Shown piece after piece: positions 1-5,675 of a stretch of DNA of 6,314 nt. How positions within the stretch are numbered: position 1 is the first letter of the stretch; every line of letters starts with the position of its first letter. Position numbers and translations under genes: made by a program. The notes beneath the pieces were generated by a model, which was given only the letters and a program-made list of their open reading frames with translations, was not told the DNA's origin and did not search any database. The DNA is from an uncultured Candidatus Melainabacteria bacterium (lineage in GTDB: Bacteria > Cyanobacteriota > Vampirovibrionia > Gastranaerophilales > Gastranaerophilaceae): contig CAKVJR010000101.1 of assembly GCA_934754855.1 (NCBI GenBank), positions 1-6,314 on the forward strand, written 5' to 3'.

Positions 1-1
1 C

Positions 2-652
2 GGTTACACCGTCACTTGCCACGGACCTTTTTATATAAATTTAAACGCACGTGAACCCGAAAAAGTTGAAGCAAGCGTAAACAGAATCCTCGAAACAGCA
101 AGAACGGCAAAACAATTCGGCGGATATTCAATCACTTACCACGCAGCATTTTATATGGGAAACGACAAAAAAATCGTTTTTGACCGTGTCGCAAAACAAA
201 CGGAAGTTATAACAAATATTTTAAACGAAGAAAAAAATGACATCTTTGTTCGTCCCGAAACGACAGGAAAAGGTACTCAATGGGGCGATATCGAAGAAAT
301 AATACAACTCTCGACAATGTTCGACAGAGTTCTGCCCTGTGTTGATTTTTCACATCTTCACGCACGCTCGGGCGGTGCTTACAACACTTATGACGAATTT
401 TGCAAAGTCTTTGAACTAATCGGAAATAAATTAGGCAACTTTGCCCTCGAAAATTTCCACGCACATGTTGCGGGAATTGAATATACCGCAAAAGGCGAAA
501 AGAAACACCTCAACCTCGAAGAAAGCGACATGAATTATAAAGACTTGCTTAAAGCCTTTAAAACATTCGACGTAAAAGGTGTAATCATTAGCGAAAGCCC
601 GAATATTGAAGGTGATGCAAAATTGATGAAAGAATACTATTTATCACTTTAA
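2..652 (+). CDS. Endonuclease IV-like TIM-barrel protein (3' part, 5' end outside the window)
   Basis: The frame is open from the left edge to TAA at 650-652, giving 216 visible residues. About 60 N-terminal residues are probably missing, since the family is usually about 280 aa. The ATG at 155 is internal, because conserved motifs lie before it. The likely metal ligands follow the order and spacing of E. coli Nfo: H7 (CHGPF), H47 (TYHAAF), E86 (RPETTGKG), D115 and H118 (VDFSH), H153 or H155 (FHAH), H169 (GEKKHL) and E198 (ISESP). The usual D-x-H motif near H169 reads K-K-H, so one ligand is not at its normal place. From memory, the G-I-E-Y ... G-E-K-x-H-L pattern resembles a divergent branch common in archaea and some anaerobic bacteria. 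Nfo enzymes cut DNA 5' to abasic sites in the cytoplasm. That activity is inferred from the family and is not certain here. The gene converges on folD and has no strong terminator. Confidence 0.85.
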   Translation, partial: GYTVTCHGPFYINLNAREPEKVEASVNRILETARTAKQFGGYSITYHAAFYMGNDKKIVFDRVAKQTEVITNILNEEKNDIFVRPETTGKGTQWGDIEEIIQLSTMFDRVLPCVDFSHLHARSGGAYNTYDEFCKVFELIGNKLGNFALENFHAHVAGIEYTAKGEKKHLNLEESDMNYKDLLKAFKTFDVKGVIISESPNIEGDAKLMKEYYLSL

Positions 653-801
653 CACTATTTGTGTTACTAAAATTCTATTATCTATTTTATTTAAAAACAC
701 CATTCGTGTTTTCAATTGCAACACAACAGATAACACTATTTGTGCTATTTTAAAATAAGTCCGTATTTCTAATAACCACAAGCGATAACACGATTAGTGT
801 T
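651..801. repeat. Array of four 15-bp imperfect palindromes, consensus AACACNATTNGTGTT
   Basis: Copies lie at 651-665 (core TATTT), 696-710 (core CATTC), 732-746 (core TATTT, right arm GTGCT) and 787-801 (core GATTA). The arms AACAC/GTGTT are inverted repeats, extended to 6 bp in copy 1 (650-666) and 7 bp in copy 2 (694-712). The ATT centre points the same way in all four copies, and the bases flanking it vary. Start-to-start distances are 45, 36 and 55 bp. Copy 1 overlaps the stop codon of the upstream gene and copy 4 overlaps the folD stop codon, so the array fills the whole convergent gap. Stems are short with two G-C pairs, so they would be weak terminators. Only copies 2 and 4 are followed by T runs on the plus strand. 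A perfect palindrome, TATTTTAAAATA (746-757), abuts copy 3. Binding sites for a dimeric protein or a dispersed repeat family are possible; the function is unknown. Confidence 0.85.
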
Positions 802-1627
802 TTTTAGAAAGTTCAAGTGTATTTTGAATCAGCATTGCAACAGTCATCGGGCCGACACCTTTTGGAACGGGGGTGATGAAAGATGCTTTCGGAGCGACGG
901 AATCGAAATCGACGTCACCTGATAATTTGCCGTCAACTCTTGAAATTCCGACGTCAATAATTATAACGCCGTCTTTAACCATATCGCCCGTCAAAAATTT
1001 CGGTTTACCTATTGCAACGACAATCAAATCAGCCATTTTTGAGAGTTCTGACAAATTTTTTGTTTTTGAATGAGCCATTGTAACAGTGGCATTGCGTTGG
1101 AGTAAAAGTTGTGCAATCGGCTTACCTACGATATTTGAGCGGCCAATCACAAGAGCATTCAGCCCTTCAATTTTGATTTTATACTCGTCGAGCAATCTGA
1201 TTATGCCCTTTGGCGTACACGCAACGGAGGCGGGCATGTGCCCCGTAAACATTTTCCCTGCGTTAACGTAGTGAAAACCGTCGGCATCTTTGTCGGGAGA
1301 AATTCTGTTCAAGATTTTTTCCGTATCCAAATGATTGGGAACAGGCAATTGGACGAGGATTGCATCGACATCGGGATTTTGATTAAGTTCGTCGATTTTG
1401 TCGAGCATTTCTTTTTCTGTCACATCAGACTCAAACTCAATAGTCATCGAATTTATACCTGTTTTTTCGCATGCCCGTTGCTTGTTTCTGACATAGACAG
1501 CACCTGCCTCATTATCTTTTGTTAAGATAACAGCCAAAGTCGGCTTGCGGTTTAACTTTTCGACATCAGATTTAATTTTTTCATAAATTTTTTCGGAAAG
1601 TGATTTTCCGTCCATAATTGTTGTCAT
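794..1627 (-). CDS. folD: Bifunctional methylenetetrahydrofolate dehydrogenase / methenyltetrahydrofolate cyclohydrolase FolD
   Basis: This cytoplasmic enzyme oxidises 5,10-methylene-THF to 5,10-methenyl-THF with NAD(P)+ and then hydrolyses it to 10-formyl-THF. The 277-aa length is normal. Visible motifs are Y45-x3-K49 with the catalytic lysine, VQLPVP at 92-97, D116 in DADGFH, CTPKG at 137-141, the Rossmann motif GRSNIVGKP at 162-170, and TPVPKGVGPMT at 252-262. The last motif normally reads TPVPGGVGPMT, so a Lys replaces the first Gly. The ATG at 1627 is preferred over the in-frame ATG at residue 5, because AGAGGTGA lies about 7 nt upstream. The start overlaps the stop of the upstream cooC-like gene in ATGA, so translation is very probably coupled. 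The stop codon lies inside the last palindrome of the intergenic array. Its product links to GlyA, encoded nearby in a separate operon. Identification is secure. Confidence 0.97.
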   Translation of the reverse strand: MTTIMDGKSLSEKIYEKIKSDVEKLNRKPTLAVILTKDNEAGAVYVRNKQRACEKTGINSMTIEFESDVTEKEMLDKIDELNQNPDVDAILVQLPVPNHLDTEKILNRISPDKDADGFHYVNAGKMFTGHMPASVACTPKGIIRLLDEYKIKIEGLNALVIGRSNIVGKPIAQLLLQRNATVTMAHSKTKNLSELSKMADLIVVAIGKPKFLTGDMVKDGVIIIDVGISRVDGKLSGDVDFDSVAPKASFITPVPKGVGPMTVAMLIQNTLELSKKH

Positions 1628-2379
1628 GACAAATCACCTCTCGGAATATTCAATCTGTAATAGAATTGTTTGATTGCATTTTTAACAATCTCGGAATCCT
1701 TTTCGCCTGTTGCTTTTTCGAGGTTTTCATCTTTTGGAATAATTCCCAAAACGGAGAGATTATTTTCTTCTGAGAGTTTGAATGAAATTTCATTGCTGTC
1801 ACCTGTTACGGCATTTAAAACAACGCCCATTTGCCCGTCAGCAGCGTATTTTGCAGAATATTCCTCAATTCTTCCCGCAAGTTTTGCAGATTCTTCAGTC
1901 GGTCTTGTTACAATCAAGGTAATATCAATCGGGATATCGACGAGTTGATAAAGGTATTTCAAGTCAAATTCGCAGTCGAAAATGACAATATCATAGCGAT
2001 TTATAAGTTTTACGAGAGCGTCGTTAATTTGCTTTGTAATCGGGCAGCGACAGTCTTTTGAGGCAGAGAGCCAAGAAACAATCAAATCCGTATTATCATC
2101 AATCGGCTCGATAATGTCCTCTAAAGCCCATTCGATGTACTCTTGTTTGGTCATATTTTCGGGAATGCCCGTTTTGTATTCGTGCTTACCGCTTCTGATA
2201 CCGTAAATCGTCATTCTGACGTCTTTTCCGTAAGCATGACCGAGTTCGCAGGTCAAATCGTTATCGAAAAGCAAAATTGATTTTTCGGGGAAAACTTCTC
2301 TAAAAACGCTTGTCATATTTTTTACGACGGTTGTTTTTCCGCTTCCGCCTTTGCCTGCAATCGCAACAGTTAATGTCAT
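1624..2379 (-). CDS. cooC: CooC-family MinD-like ATPase (probable nickel-insertion accessory protein)
   Basis: This is a 251-aa cytoplasmic P-loop ATPase of the SIMIBI/MinD class. The deviant Walker A, GKGGSGKTT, sits at residues 9-17 with the signature lysine K10. DND (39-41) follows at the next strand, and IVIFDCE (131-137) fills the Walker B position. C110-R-C112 matches the C-x-C motif of CooC proteins, which binds nickel or zinc across the dimer interface and lies at nearly the same residue numbers in Carboxydothermus CooC1. The C-terminal GIIPKDENL (212-220) also fits the family. CooC uses ATP to help load Ni into CO dehydrogenase. No CODH gene is in this window, so the client is unknown. 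The start has AAGAGG 5 nt upstream (2385-2390). A near-consensus promoter lies just upstream, and folD overlaps its stop codon by ATGA. An orphan MinD/ArsA-like ATPase with another client is the alternative. Confidence 0.78.
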   Translation of the reverse strand: MTLTVAIAGKGGSGKTTVVKNMTSVFREVFPEKSILLFDNDLTCELGHAYGKDVRMTIYGIRSGKHEYKTGIPENMTKQEYIEWALEDIIEPIDDNTDLIVSWLSASKDCRCPITKQINDALVKLINRYDIVIFDCEFDLKYLYQLVDIPIDITLIVTRPTEESAKLAGRIEEYSAKYAADGQMGVVLNAVTGDSNEISFKLSEENNLSVLGIIPKDENLEKATGEKDSEIVKNAIKQFYYRLNIPRGDLS

Positions 2380-2410
2380 TTAAACCTCTTTTTCATATTA
2401 AGATTTCGTA

Positions 2411-2451
2411 AATAAAAATCCTCTGTGTTTCAATTATAGAAAAACAGAGGA
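2411..2451 (-). terminator. Intrinsic terminator of the dnaJ-queE operon
   Basis: Read on the minus strand, TCCTCTGT (2451-2444) pairs perfectly with ACAGAGGA (2426-2419), with three further A-T pairs inside after one mismatch. The stem is followed at once by TTTTTATTT (2418-2410). It begins about 20 bp after the queE stop codon. It should end dnaJ-queE transcripts before the cooC-like gene. It overlaps the promoter for that gene. Confidence 0.82.
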
Positions 2452-2461
2452 CTTATTTCAA
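2433..2461 (-). promoter_or_regulatory. Sigma70-type promoter for the cooC-folD operon, nested in the terminator
   Basis: The minus strand reads TTGAAA (2461-2456), a 17-bp spacer, then TATAAT (2438-2433). That is five of six consensus bases at -35, all six at -10, and ideal spacing. The predicted transcription start is near 2426, giving a leader of about 47 nt before the ATG at 2379. The -10 box lies in the loop of the queE terminator and the spacer contains its first arm. Transcripts starting here would carry only the second arm and so could not form the hairpin. Confidence 0.75.
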
Positions 2462-2472
2462 CTTTATAAATT

Positions 2473-3153
2473 TTATCTTACGGACAAAATTTTATGAACT
2501 TGCGGAATCAGACGAACGTGCCAATATTTTTTTCTGAATCGTTCAAGAACTTCCGGTAAATATCGGCTCGGGACAATGATTTTGCCGTTTTGCGTAACAG
2601 GTTGCAAAACAATTTCAATGTCATTTTCTTTTGCCAATTCAACACATTTATCAATTTCTTCGTCCGTAACATTTTCGTTAAACGGAACTTTCATATACAT
2701 ATTTTTTCTTGCCCGTTTGCAAATTCTCAAAAATTCGGCATGCTTATCAAAACAATCTTCGCAGCCGCAAACTGACGGGAGTTTAATGCTTGCCGAAACA
2801 TATTTAATCATATTGACGATTTCCTCGAGTGCTTCGGGCATTGCGGCATTTGTTTCAAGATAAACGGGAAGAGTGATATTACGCAAAAATTCTTTCAAAA
2901 ACGGTGCTTCCATCAACGGTTCGCCACCTGTCAGACAAATTGAGTGAATGTTATGATTATCATAACTTTTAAGGCGTTCCGCAAGCGAATTAGCCGTGTA
3001 AGTATCCGTCGTAGCATCGGGTTTGTAATCGATATCACAGGTTTTACAATCAAAATCGCATCTGCAAAATCTGATAAAAAGTTGAGTGTAACCGACTAAA
3101 TGCCCTTCACCTTGGATAGATGTGAAAATTTCCTTAACTTGTGCTGTTGTCAT
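2473..3153 (-). CDS. queE: 7-carboxy-7-deazaguanine synthase QueE (radical SAM)
   Basis: QueE converts 6-carboxy-5,6,7,8-tetrahydropterin to 7-carboxy-7-deazaguanine, the radical SAM step of queuosine and other 7-deazaguanine synthesis. The 226-aa length is normal. Visible features are FTSIQGEG (10-17), typical of the QueE N-terminus; the 4Fe-4S cluster motif C32-x3-C36-x2-C39; and the SAM-binding GGEP at 76-79. SIKLPS (122-127) occupies the usual D-x-KLPS position. An uncommon Cys group, C129-x-C131-x2-C134, follows directly. The ATG at 3153 has AAGGA about 7 nt upstream, and that site overlaps the dnaJ stop codon (TAAGGA), so translation is probably coupled over the 9-bp gap. No other queuosine gene is in the window. 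A related radical SAM activating-type enzyme is the less likely alternative. Confidence 0.9.
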   Translation of the reverse strand: MTTAQVKEIFTSIQGEGHLVGYTQLFIRFCRCDFDCKTCDIDYKPDATTDTYTANSLAERLKSYDNHNIHSICLTGGEPLMEAPFLKEFLRNITLPVYLETNAAMPEALEEIVNMIKYVSASIKLPSVCGCEDCFDKHAEFLRICKRARKNMYMKVPFNENVTDEEIDKCVELAKENDIEIVLQPVTQNGKIIVPSRYLPEVLERFRKKYWHVRLIPQVHKILSVR

Positions 3154-3162
3154 GTCTTTTCC

Positions 3163-4287
3163 TTATTTTTCTGCCGATATATTACGTAACTCTTCATAGA
3201 GGCGTTTTTCACGCTCTGTGAGATTTTCATCAACTTTAATTTTTACGGTAACGATTTGATCTCCCTTTGTTTTACTATTTTCGTCGAACAAGCCTTCTTT
3301 TGCAAGTCTGAATTTTTGTCCCGAGGAAGTACCTTGCGGAATTTTCAATGTTGCAAGACCGCTCAAAGTCTTTACACTTTTTTGAACACCCAAAACAGCC
3401 TCGTAAGGGTTGATTTCAACTTCACAAAATACATTGTTTCCGTCAAATTTGAAATACGAATCGTCCGTAATTCGCACTACTAAATATAAGTTCCCGTTTT
3501 TCCCGCCTTTTAAACCCTTTGTTCCCTCATTTTTTAATCTGATTTTTTTGTTATTTTCGGTATGAGGGGGAATTTTTACGTTCAATTTTTTGTGAAGTGA
3601 AACTTCGCCTGTTCCCTTGCAATAATGGCATTTTGAGCCGTTTGTAAATCTTTTTCCCTCGCAAATCGGACAAACTTCCGTATGCAAAACATTAATTTTT
3701 CTGTTTGTTCCGTTTAATGCCTCTTTGTAAGTTATTTCAAGGGGCATGGTGATATCTTCACCATCTTTCGGCTGAATTTCATCTTTTGCGGGAGAAGATG
3801 AATTTTTCCCGTGAAAAAGATTGCCGATAATGTCTTTCATCGTGTCGGAGAAGTTCTTTTCGGTGTGTTTTTCCTGTTCGGAATTATCAAATTTTTTCTC
3901 ACTGCGGTAAGAATTTCTGTTTTTTCCCGCCATTTGGGCTTCCGAGTTAATTTTTGTATTGCGATATTCTTGTCCGTAATCGTACTTATAGCCCTGATAT
4001 TTTTGTCTTTGAGCCTCTTCTTTTTTTCTTTGAAATTCTTTTTCTGCCTGCTTTTGACGACGTTTCATGTCAAAACCCATCACAAAATCATAATTTTTAC
4101 GCTCATTTTCATCAATAAGAACTTCATAAGCCTCTTTAATTTGCATAAAAATTTTCTCGCCGTCTTTGTTAACGTCGGGGTGATATTTAACGGTTGCACG
4201 TCGAAACGCCTTTTTTATCTCTTCTTTCGTCGCTTCAAACGTCAAACCTAACAAGCCATAATAATCATTTGAAGAATATTTTTTCAA
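3163..4287 (-). CDS. dnaJ: DnaJ-type Hsp40 co-chaperone with a single zinc centre
   Basis: This cytoplasmic J-protein should stimulate DnaK ATPase and deliver substrates. Residues 8-70 form a J domain with HPD at 36-38. The usual Gly/Phe region is replaced by a charged, Lys/Glu/Gln-rich and Asn/Ser-rich linker (about 72-172). The Cys-rich part has only two CxxC motifs, C206-x2-C209 and C220-x2-C223 (CHYCKGTG), where canonical DnaJ has four. The position just before the K-L-x-V-x-I-P strand suggests that motifs 1 and 4, which form zinc centre 1, remain. Two C-terminal beta-sandwich domains follow, with KIPPHTENNKKIRL and KIPQGTSSGQKFRL as the typical repeats. At 374 aa it is near DnaJ length because of the long linker. 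The start is TTG: no ATG precedes the J domain, and AGGAG lies 8 nt upstream. It is the first gene of an operon with queE. It could equally be named a CbpA/DnaJ-like paralogue. Confidence 0.9.
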   Translation of the reverse strand: MKKYSSNDYYGLLGLTFEATKEEIKKAFRRATVKYHPDVNKDGEKIFMQIKEAYEVLIDENERKNYDFVMGFDMKRRQKQAEKEFQRKKEEAQRQKYQGYKYDYGQEYRNTKINSEAQMAGKNRNSYRSEKKFDNSEQEKHTEKNFSDTMKDIIGNLFHGKNSSSPAKDEIQPKDGEDITMPLEITYKEALNGTNRKINVLHTEVCPICEGKRFTNGSKCHYCKGTGEVSLHKKLNVKIPPHTENNKKIRLKNEGTKGLKGGKNGNLYLVVRITDDSYFKFDGNNVFCEVEINPYEAVLGVQKSVKTLSGLATLKIPQGTSSGQKFRLAKEGLFDENSKTKGDQIVTVKIKVDENLTEREKRLYEELRNISAEK

Positions 4288-4295
4288 ATTCCGTT

Positions 4296-4300
4296 CTCCT
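4296..4300 (-). promoter_or_regulatory. Ribosome binding site fixing the TTG start of dnaJ
   Basis: The minus strand reads AGGAG (4300-4296), then 8 nt, then TTG (4287-4285). No other start codon lies between this site and the conserved J-domain start, so it decides the non-ATG initiation. Confidence 0.85.
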
Positions 4301-4315
4301 GAATTTATTTTACGG

Positions 4316-4344
4316 ATTATAAAAAAAATATCAACGTTATGAAA
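4316..4344 (-). promoter_or_regulatory. Probable promoter of the dnaJ-queE operon
   Basis: A perfect -10 box, TATAAT, lies at 4321-4316 on the minus strand, preceded by a run of eight T residues. The predicted start near 4309 would leave a leader of about 22 nt that contains the ribosome binding site. The -35 at 17-bp spacing is TTTCAT (4344-4339), a weak match, which fits a promoter needing an activator or an alternative factor. No CIRCE-type inverted repeat (HrcA site) is visible. Confidence 0.6.
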
Positions 4345-4348
4345 CGTT
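4333..4348. promoter_or_regulatory. Paired AACGTT palindromes, candidate operator
   Basis: AACGTT occurs at 4333-4338 and 4343-4348. Each copy is self-complementary, and the second extends to AAACGTTT (4342-4349). They are 10 bp apart, one helical turn, and cover the -35 region of the dnaJ promoter between the divergent dnaJ and glyA genes. A regulator site is an inference from position and symmetry only; chance is possible in AT-rich DNA. Confidence 0.35.
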
Positions 4349-4373
4349 TAATCGTATATATTTTCGAGGGATT

Positions 4374-4399
4374 TTGAATTTATATTCGTTTAATATAAA
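4374..4399 (+). promoter_or_regulatory. Possible glyA promoter
   Basis: The region upstream of glyA is very AT-rich. The best pair I see is TTGAAT (4374-4379) or the overlapping TTTTGA (4372-4377) with TATAAA (4394-4399), giving spacers of 14 or 16 bp. TAATAT at 4391-4396 is an alternative -10. The exact promoter is not determined. I see no riboswitch-like structure in the short leader. Confidence 0.35.
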
Positions 4400-4416
4400 A
4401 TATTAATAAAGAAAAC

Positions 4417-4422
4417 AGGTGA
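4417..4422 (+). promoter_or_regulatory. Ribosome binding site fixing the ATG start of glyA
   Basis: AGGTGA lies 5 nt before the ATG at 4428. A longer reading could begin at the GTG at 4419, but that codon is part of this Shine-Dalgarno site and has no site of its own, so 4428 is the better start. Confidence 0.82.
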
Positions 4423-4427
4423 AAAGC

Positions 4428-5663
4428 ATGGAAATGGATTTTATAAAAGAAACAGACCCTGAAGTGGCTGAATTAATTGATAAAGAACTTATCAGACAAC
4501 AAAATACAATCGAACTTATTGCAAGCGAAAATATTGCCTCAAAAGCAGTAATTGCAGCAGCAGGCACGGTTTTAACAAACAAATACGCAGAGGGTAAACC
4601 CTACAAACGTTTTTACAACGGCTGCGACCTTGTTGACCAAATCGAAACCCTTGCGGTTGAAAGAGTTAAGAAACTTTTTGGCGTTGAGCATGCCAATGTT
4701 CAACCTCATAGCGGTGCTCAAGCAAATATGGCGGTATTTTTCTACGCATTAAAACACGGTGACACGGTTTTGGGTATGGACTTGTCAAACGGCGGTCACT
4801 TAACTCACGGCTCACCTGTTAATTTTTCGGGAATATATTTCAACATCGTTTCTTACGGCGTAAACGAATACGGCGAAATTGATTACGACAATGTTGAAAA
4901 ACTTGCACTCGAACACAAACCGAAAATGATTATCTGCGGGGCAAGCAACTACTCGAAAATCATTGATTTCAAGCGATTTAAGGAAATTGCAGACAAAGTC
5001 GGAGCATATTTGATGGCTGATATTGCACACATCGCAGGACTTGTCGCAGGCGGAGTTCACCCGTCACCTGTCGGTTATGCCGATTTTATCACGACAACAA
5101 CTCATAAATCCTTGAGAGGTCCTCGAGGCGGAGTTATTATGTGTAGCAAAGAACACGCCGCAGGCATTGACAAAGCGGTATTTCCGGGCATTCAAGGCGG
5201 ACCTTTGGAACACATTATCGCCGCAAAAGCAATTGCGTTCAAAGAAGCATTACAGCCTGAATTTAAAGAATATGCGGCACAAATCGTCAAAAACGCAAAA
5301 GCACTTGCACAATCATTGATTGACGAAAACATAGATATCGTCGGCAACGGAACAGAAAATCACGTTATGACGATTGATTTAAGAAAAACAGGAAAAACAG
5401 GTAAAGATGTTGCAAATTTACTTGAAAAAATAGGCATTACGGCGAATAAAAATACCGTTCCCAATGACCCTCAAAGTCCTTTCATAACAAGCGGTGTCAG
5501 AATCGGTACACCCGCCGTTACAACGAGAGGTTTCAAGGAAGACGACATGGTTGAAGTAGGCAAAATCATTGCATCTGCAATTACCGTGTGGGATAATGAA
5601 GTTGCTCTTGAAAACTTAAAAGCGAGAGCAAAAAAATTATGCGACAAATACCCGTTATATTAA
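4428..5663 (+). CDS. glyA: Serine hydroxymethyltransferase GlyA
   Basis: This PLP enzyme interconverts serine plus THF with glycine plus 5,10-methylene-THF, the main one-carbon source in the cytoplasm. The protein is 411 aa from the ATG at 4428, matching the family. Visible motifs are ELIASEN (29-35), NKYAEG (51-56), HSGAQAN (94-100), MADIAHIAGL (196-205) with the PLP-contacting D198 and H201, THKSLRGPRGG (225-235) with the Schiff-base lysine K227, FPGIQGGP (252-259) and R358 for the substrate carboxylate. These sit two residues from their E. coli numbers or a little more. The near-universal RYYGG segment of the folate/PLP site reads R61-F-Y-N-G65, an uncommon variant; the catalytic set is otherwise complete. 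The gene is divergent from dnaJ and is followed after 12 bp by a WecA-type gene, probably one transcript. Its product feeds FolD. Confidence 0.97.
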   Translation: MEMDFIKETDPEVAELIDKELIRQQNTIELIASENIASKAVIAAAGTVLTNKYAEGKPYKRFYNGCDLVDQIETLAVERVKKLFGVEHANVQPHSGAQANMAVFFYALKHGDTVLGMDLSNGGHLTHGSPVNFSGIYFNIVSYGVNEYGEIDYDNVEKLALEHKPKMIICGASNYSKIIDFKRFKEIADKVGAYLMADIAHIAGLVAGGVHPSPVGYADFITTTTHKSLRGPRGGVIMCSKEHAAGIDKAVFPGIQGGPLEHIIAAKAIAFKEALQPEFKEYAAQIVKNAKALAQSLIDENIDIVGNGTENHVMTIDLRKTGKTGKDVANLLEKIGITANKNTVPNDPQSPFITSGVRIGTPAVTTRGFKEDDMVEVGKIIASAITVWDNEVALENLKARAKKLCDKYPLY

Positions 5664-5675
5664 GGAAATAAAAAA

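Noticed and set aside
630..770. An open frame through the first three palindromes that reads N-T-I-x-(V/A) at each copy.
   Set aside because: Copies 1-3 are 45 and 36 bp apart, both multiples of three, so they share a frame by likely chance. There is no start codon or ribosome binding site, and copy 4 is out of phase.
651..801. A CRISPR array made of the four repeats.
   Set aside because: The 15-bp repeats are too short, the spacers vary (about 21-40 bp), and no cas gene is nearby.
2395..2400. TAATAT on the minus strand as a -10 box for the cooC-like gene.
   Set aside because: A start about 7 nt downstream would fall inside the ribosome binding site, and no -35 fits. The TTGAAA-TATAAT promoter upstream is far better.
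3811..4251. A 146-codon plus-strand open frame with a hydrophobic, Phe-rich product.
   Set aside because: It is antisense to the Lys/Glu-rich dnaJ linker, whose codons read as Phe/Leu/Ile on the other strand. DnaJ has clear domains and the plus frame has none.
4419..4427. A GTG start for glyA that adds three residues.
   Set aside because: The GTG is part of the AGGTGA ribosome binding site for the ATG at 4428 and has no site of its own.
4288..4427. A glycine or other riboswitch ahead of glyA.
   Set aside because: The leader is short and A/T-rich, with no recognisable paired aptamer structure or terminator.
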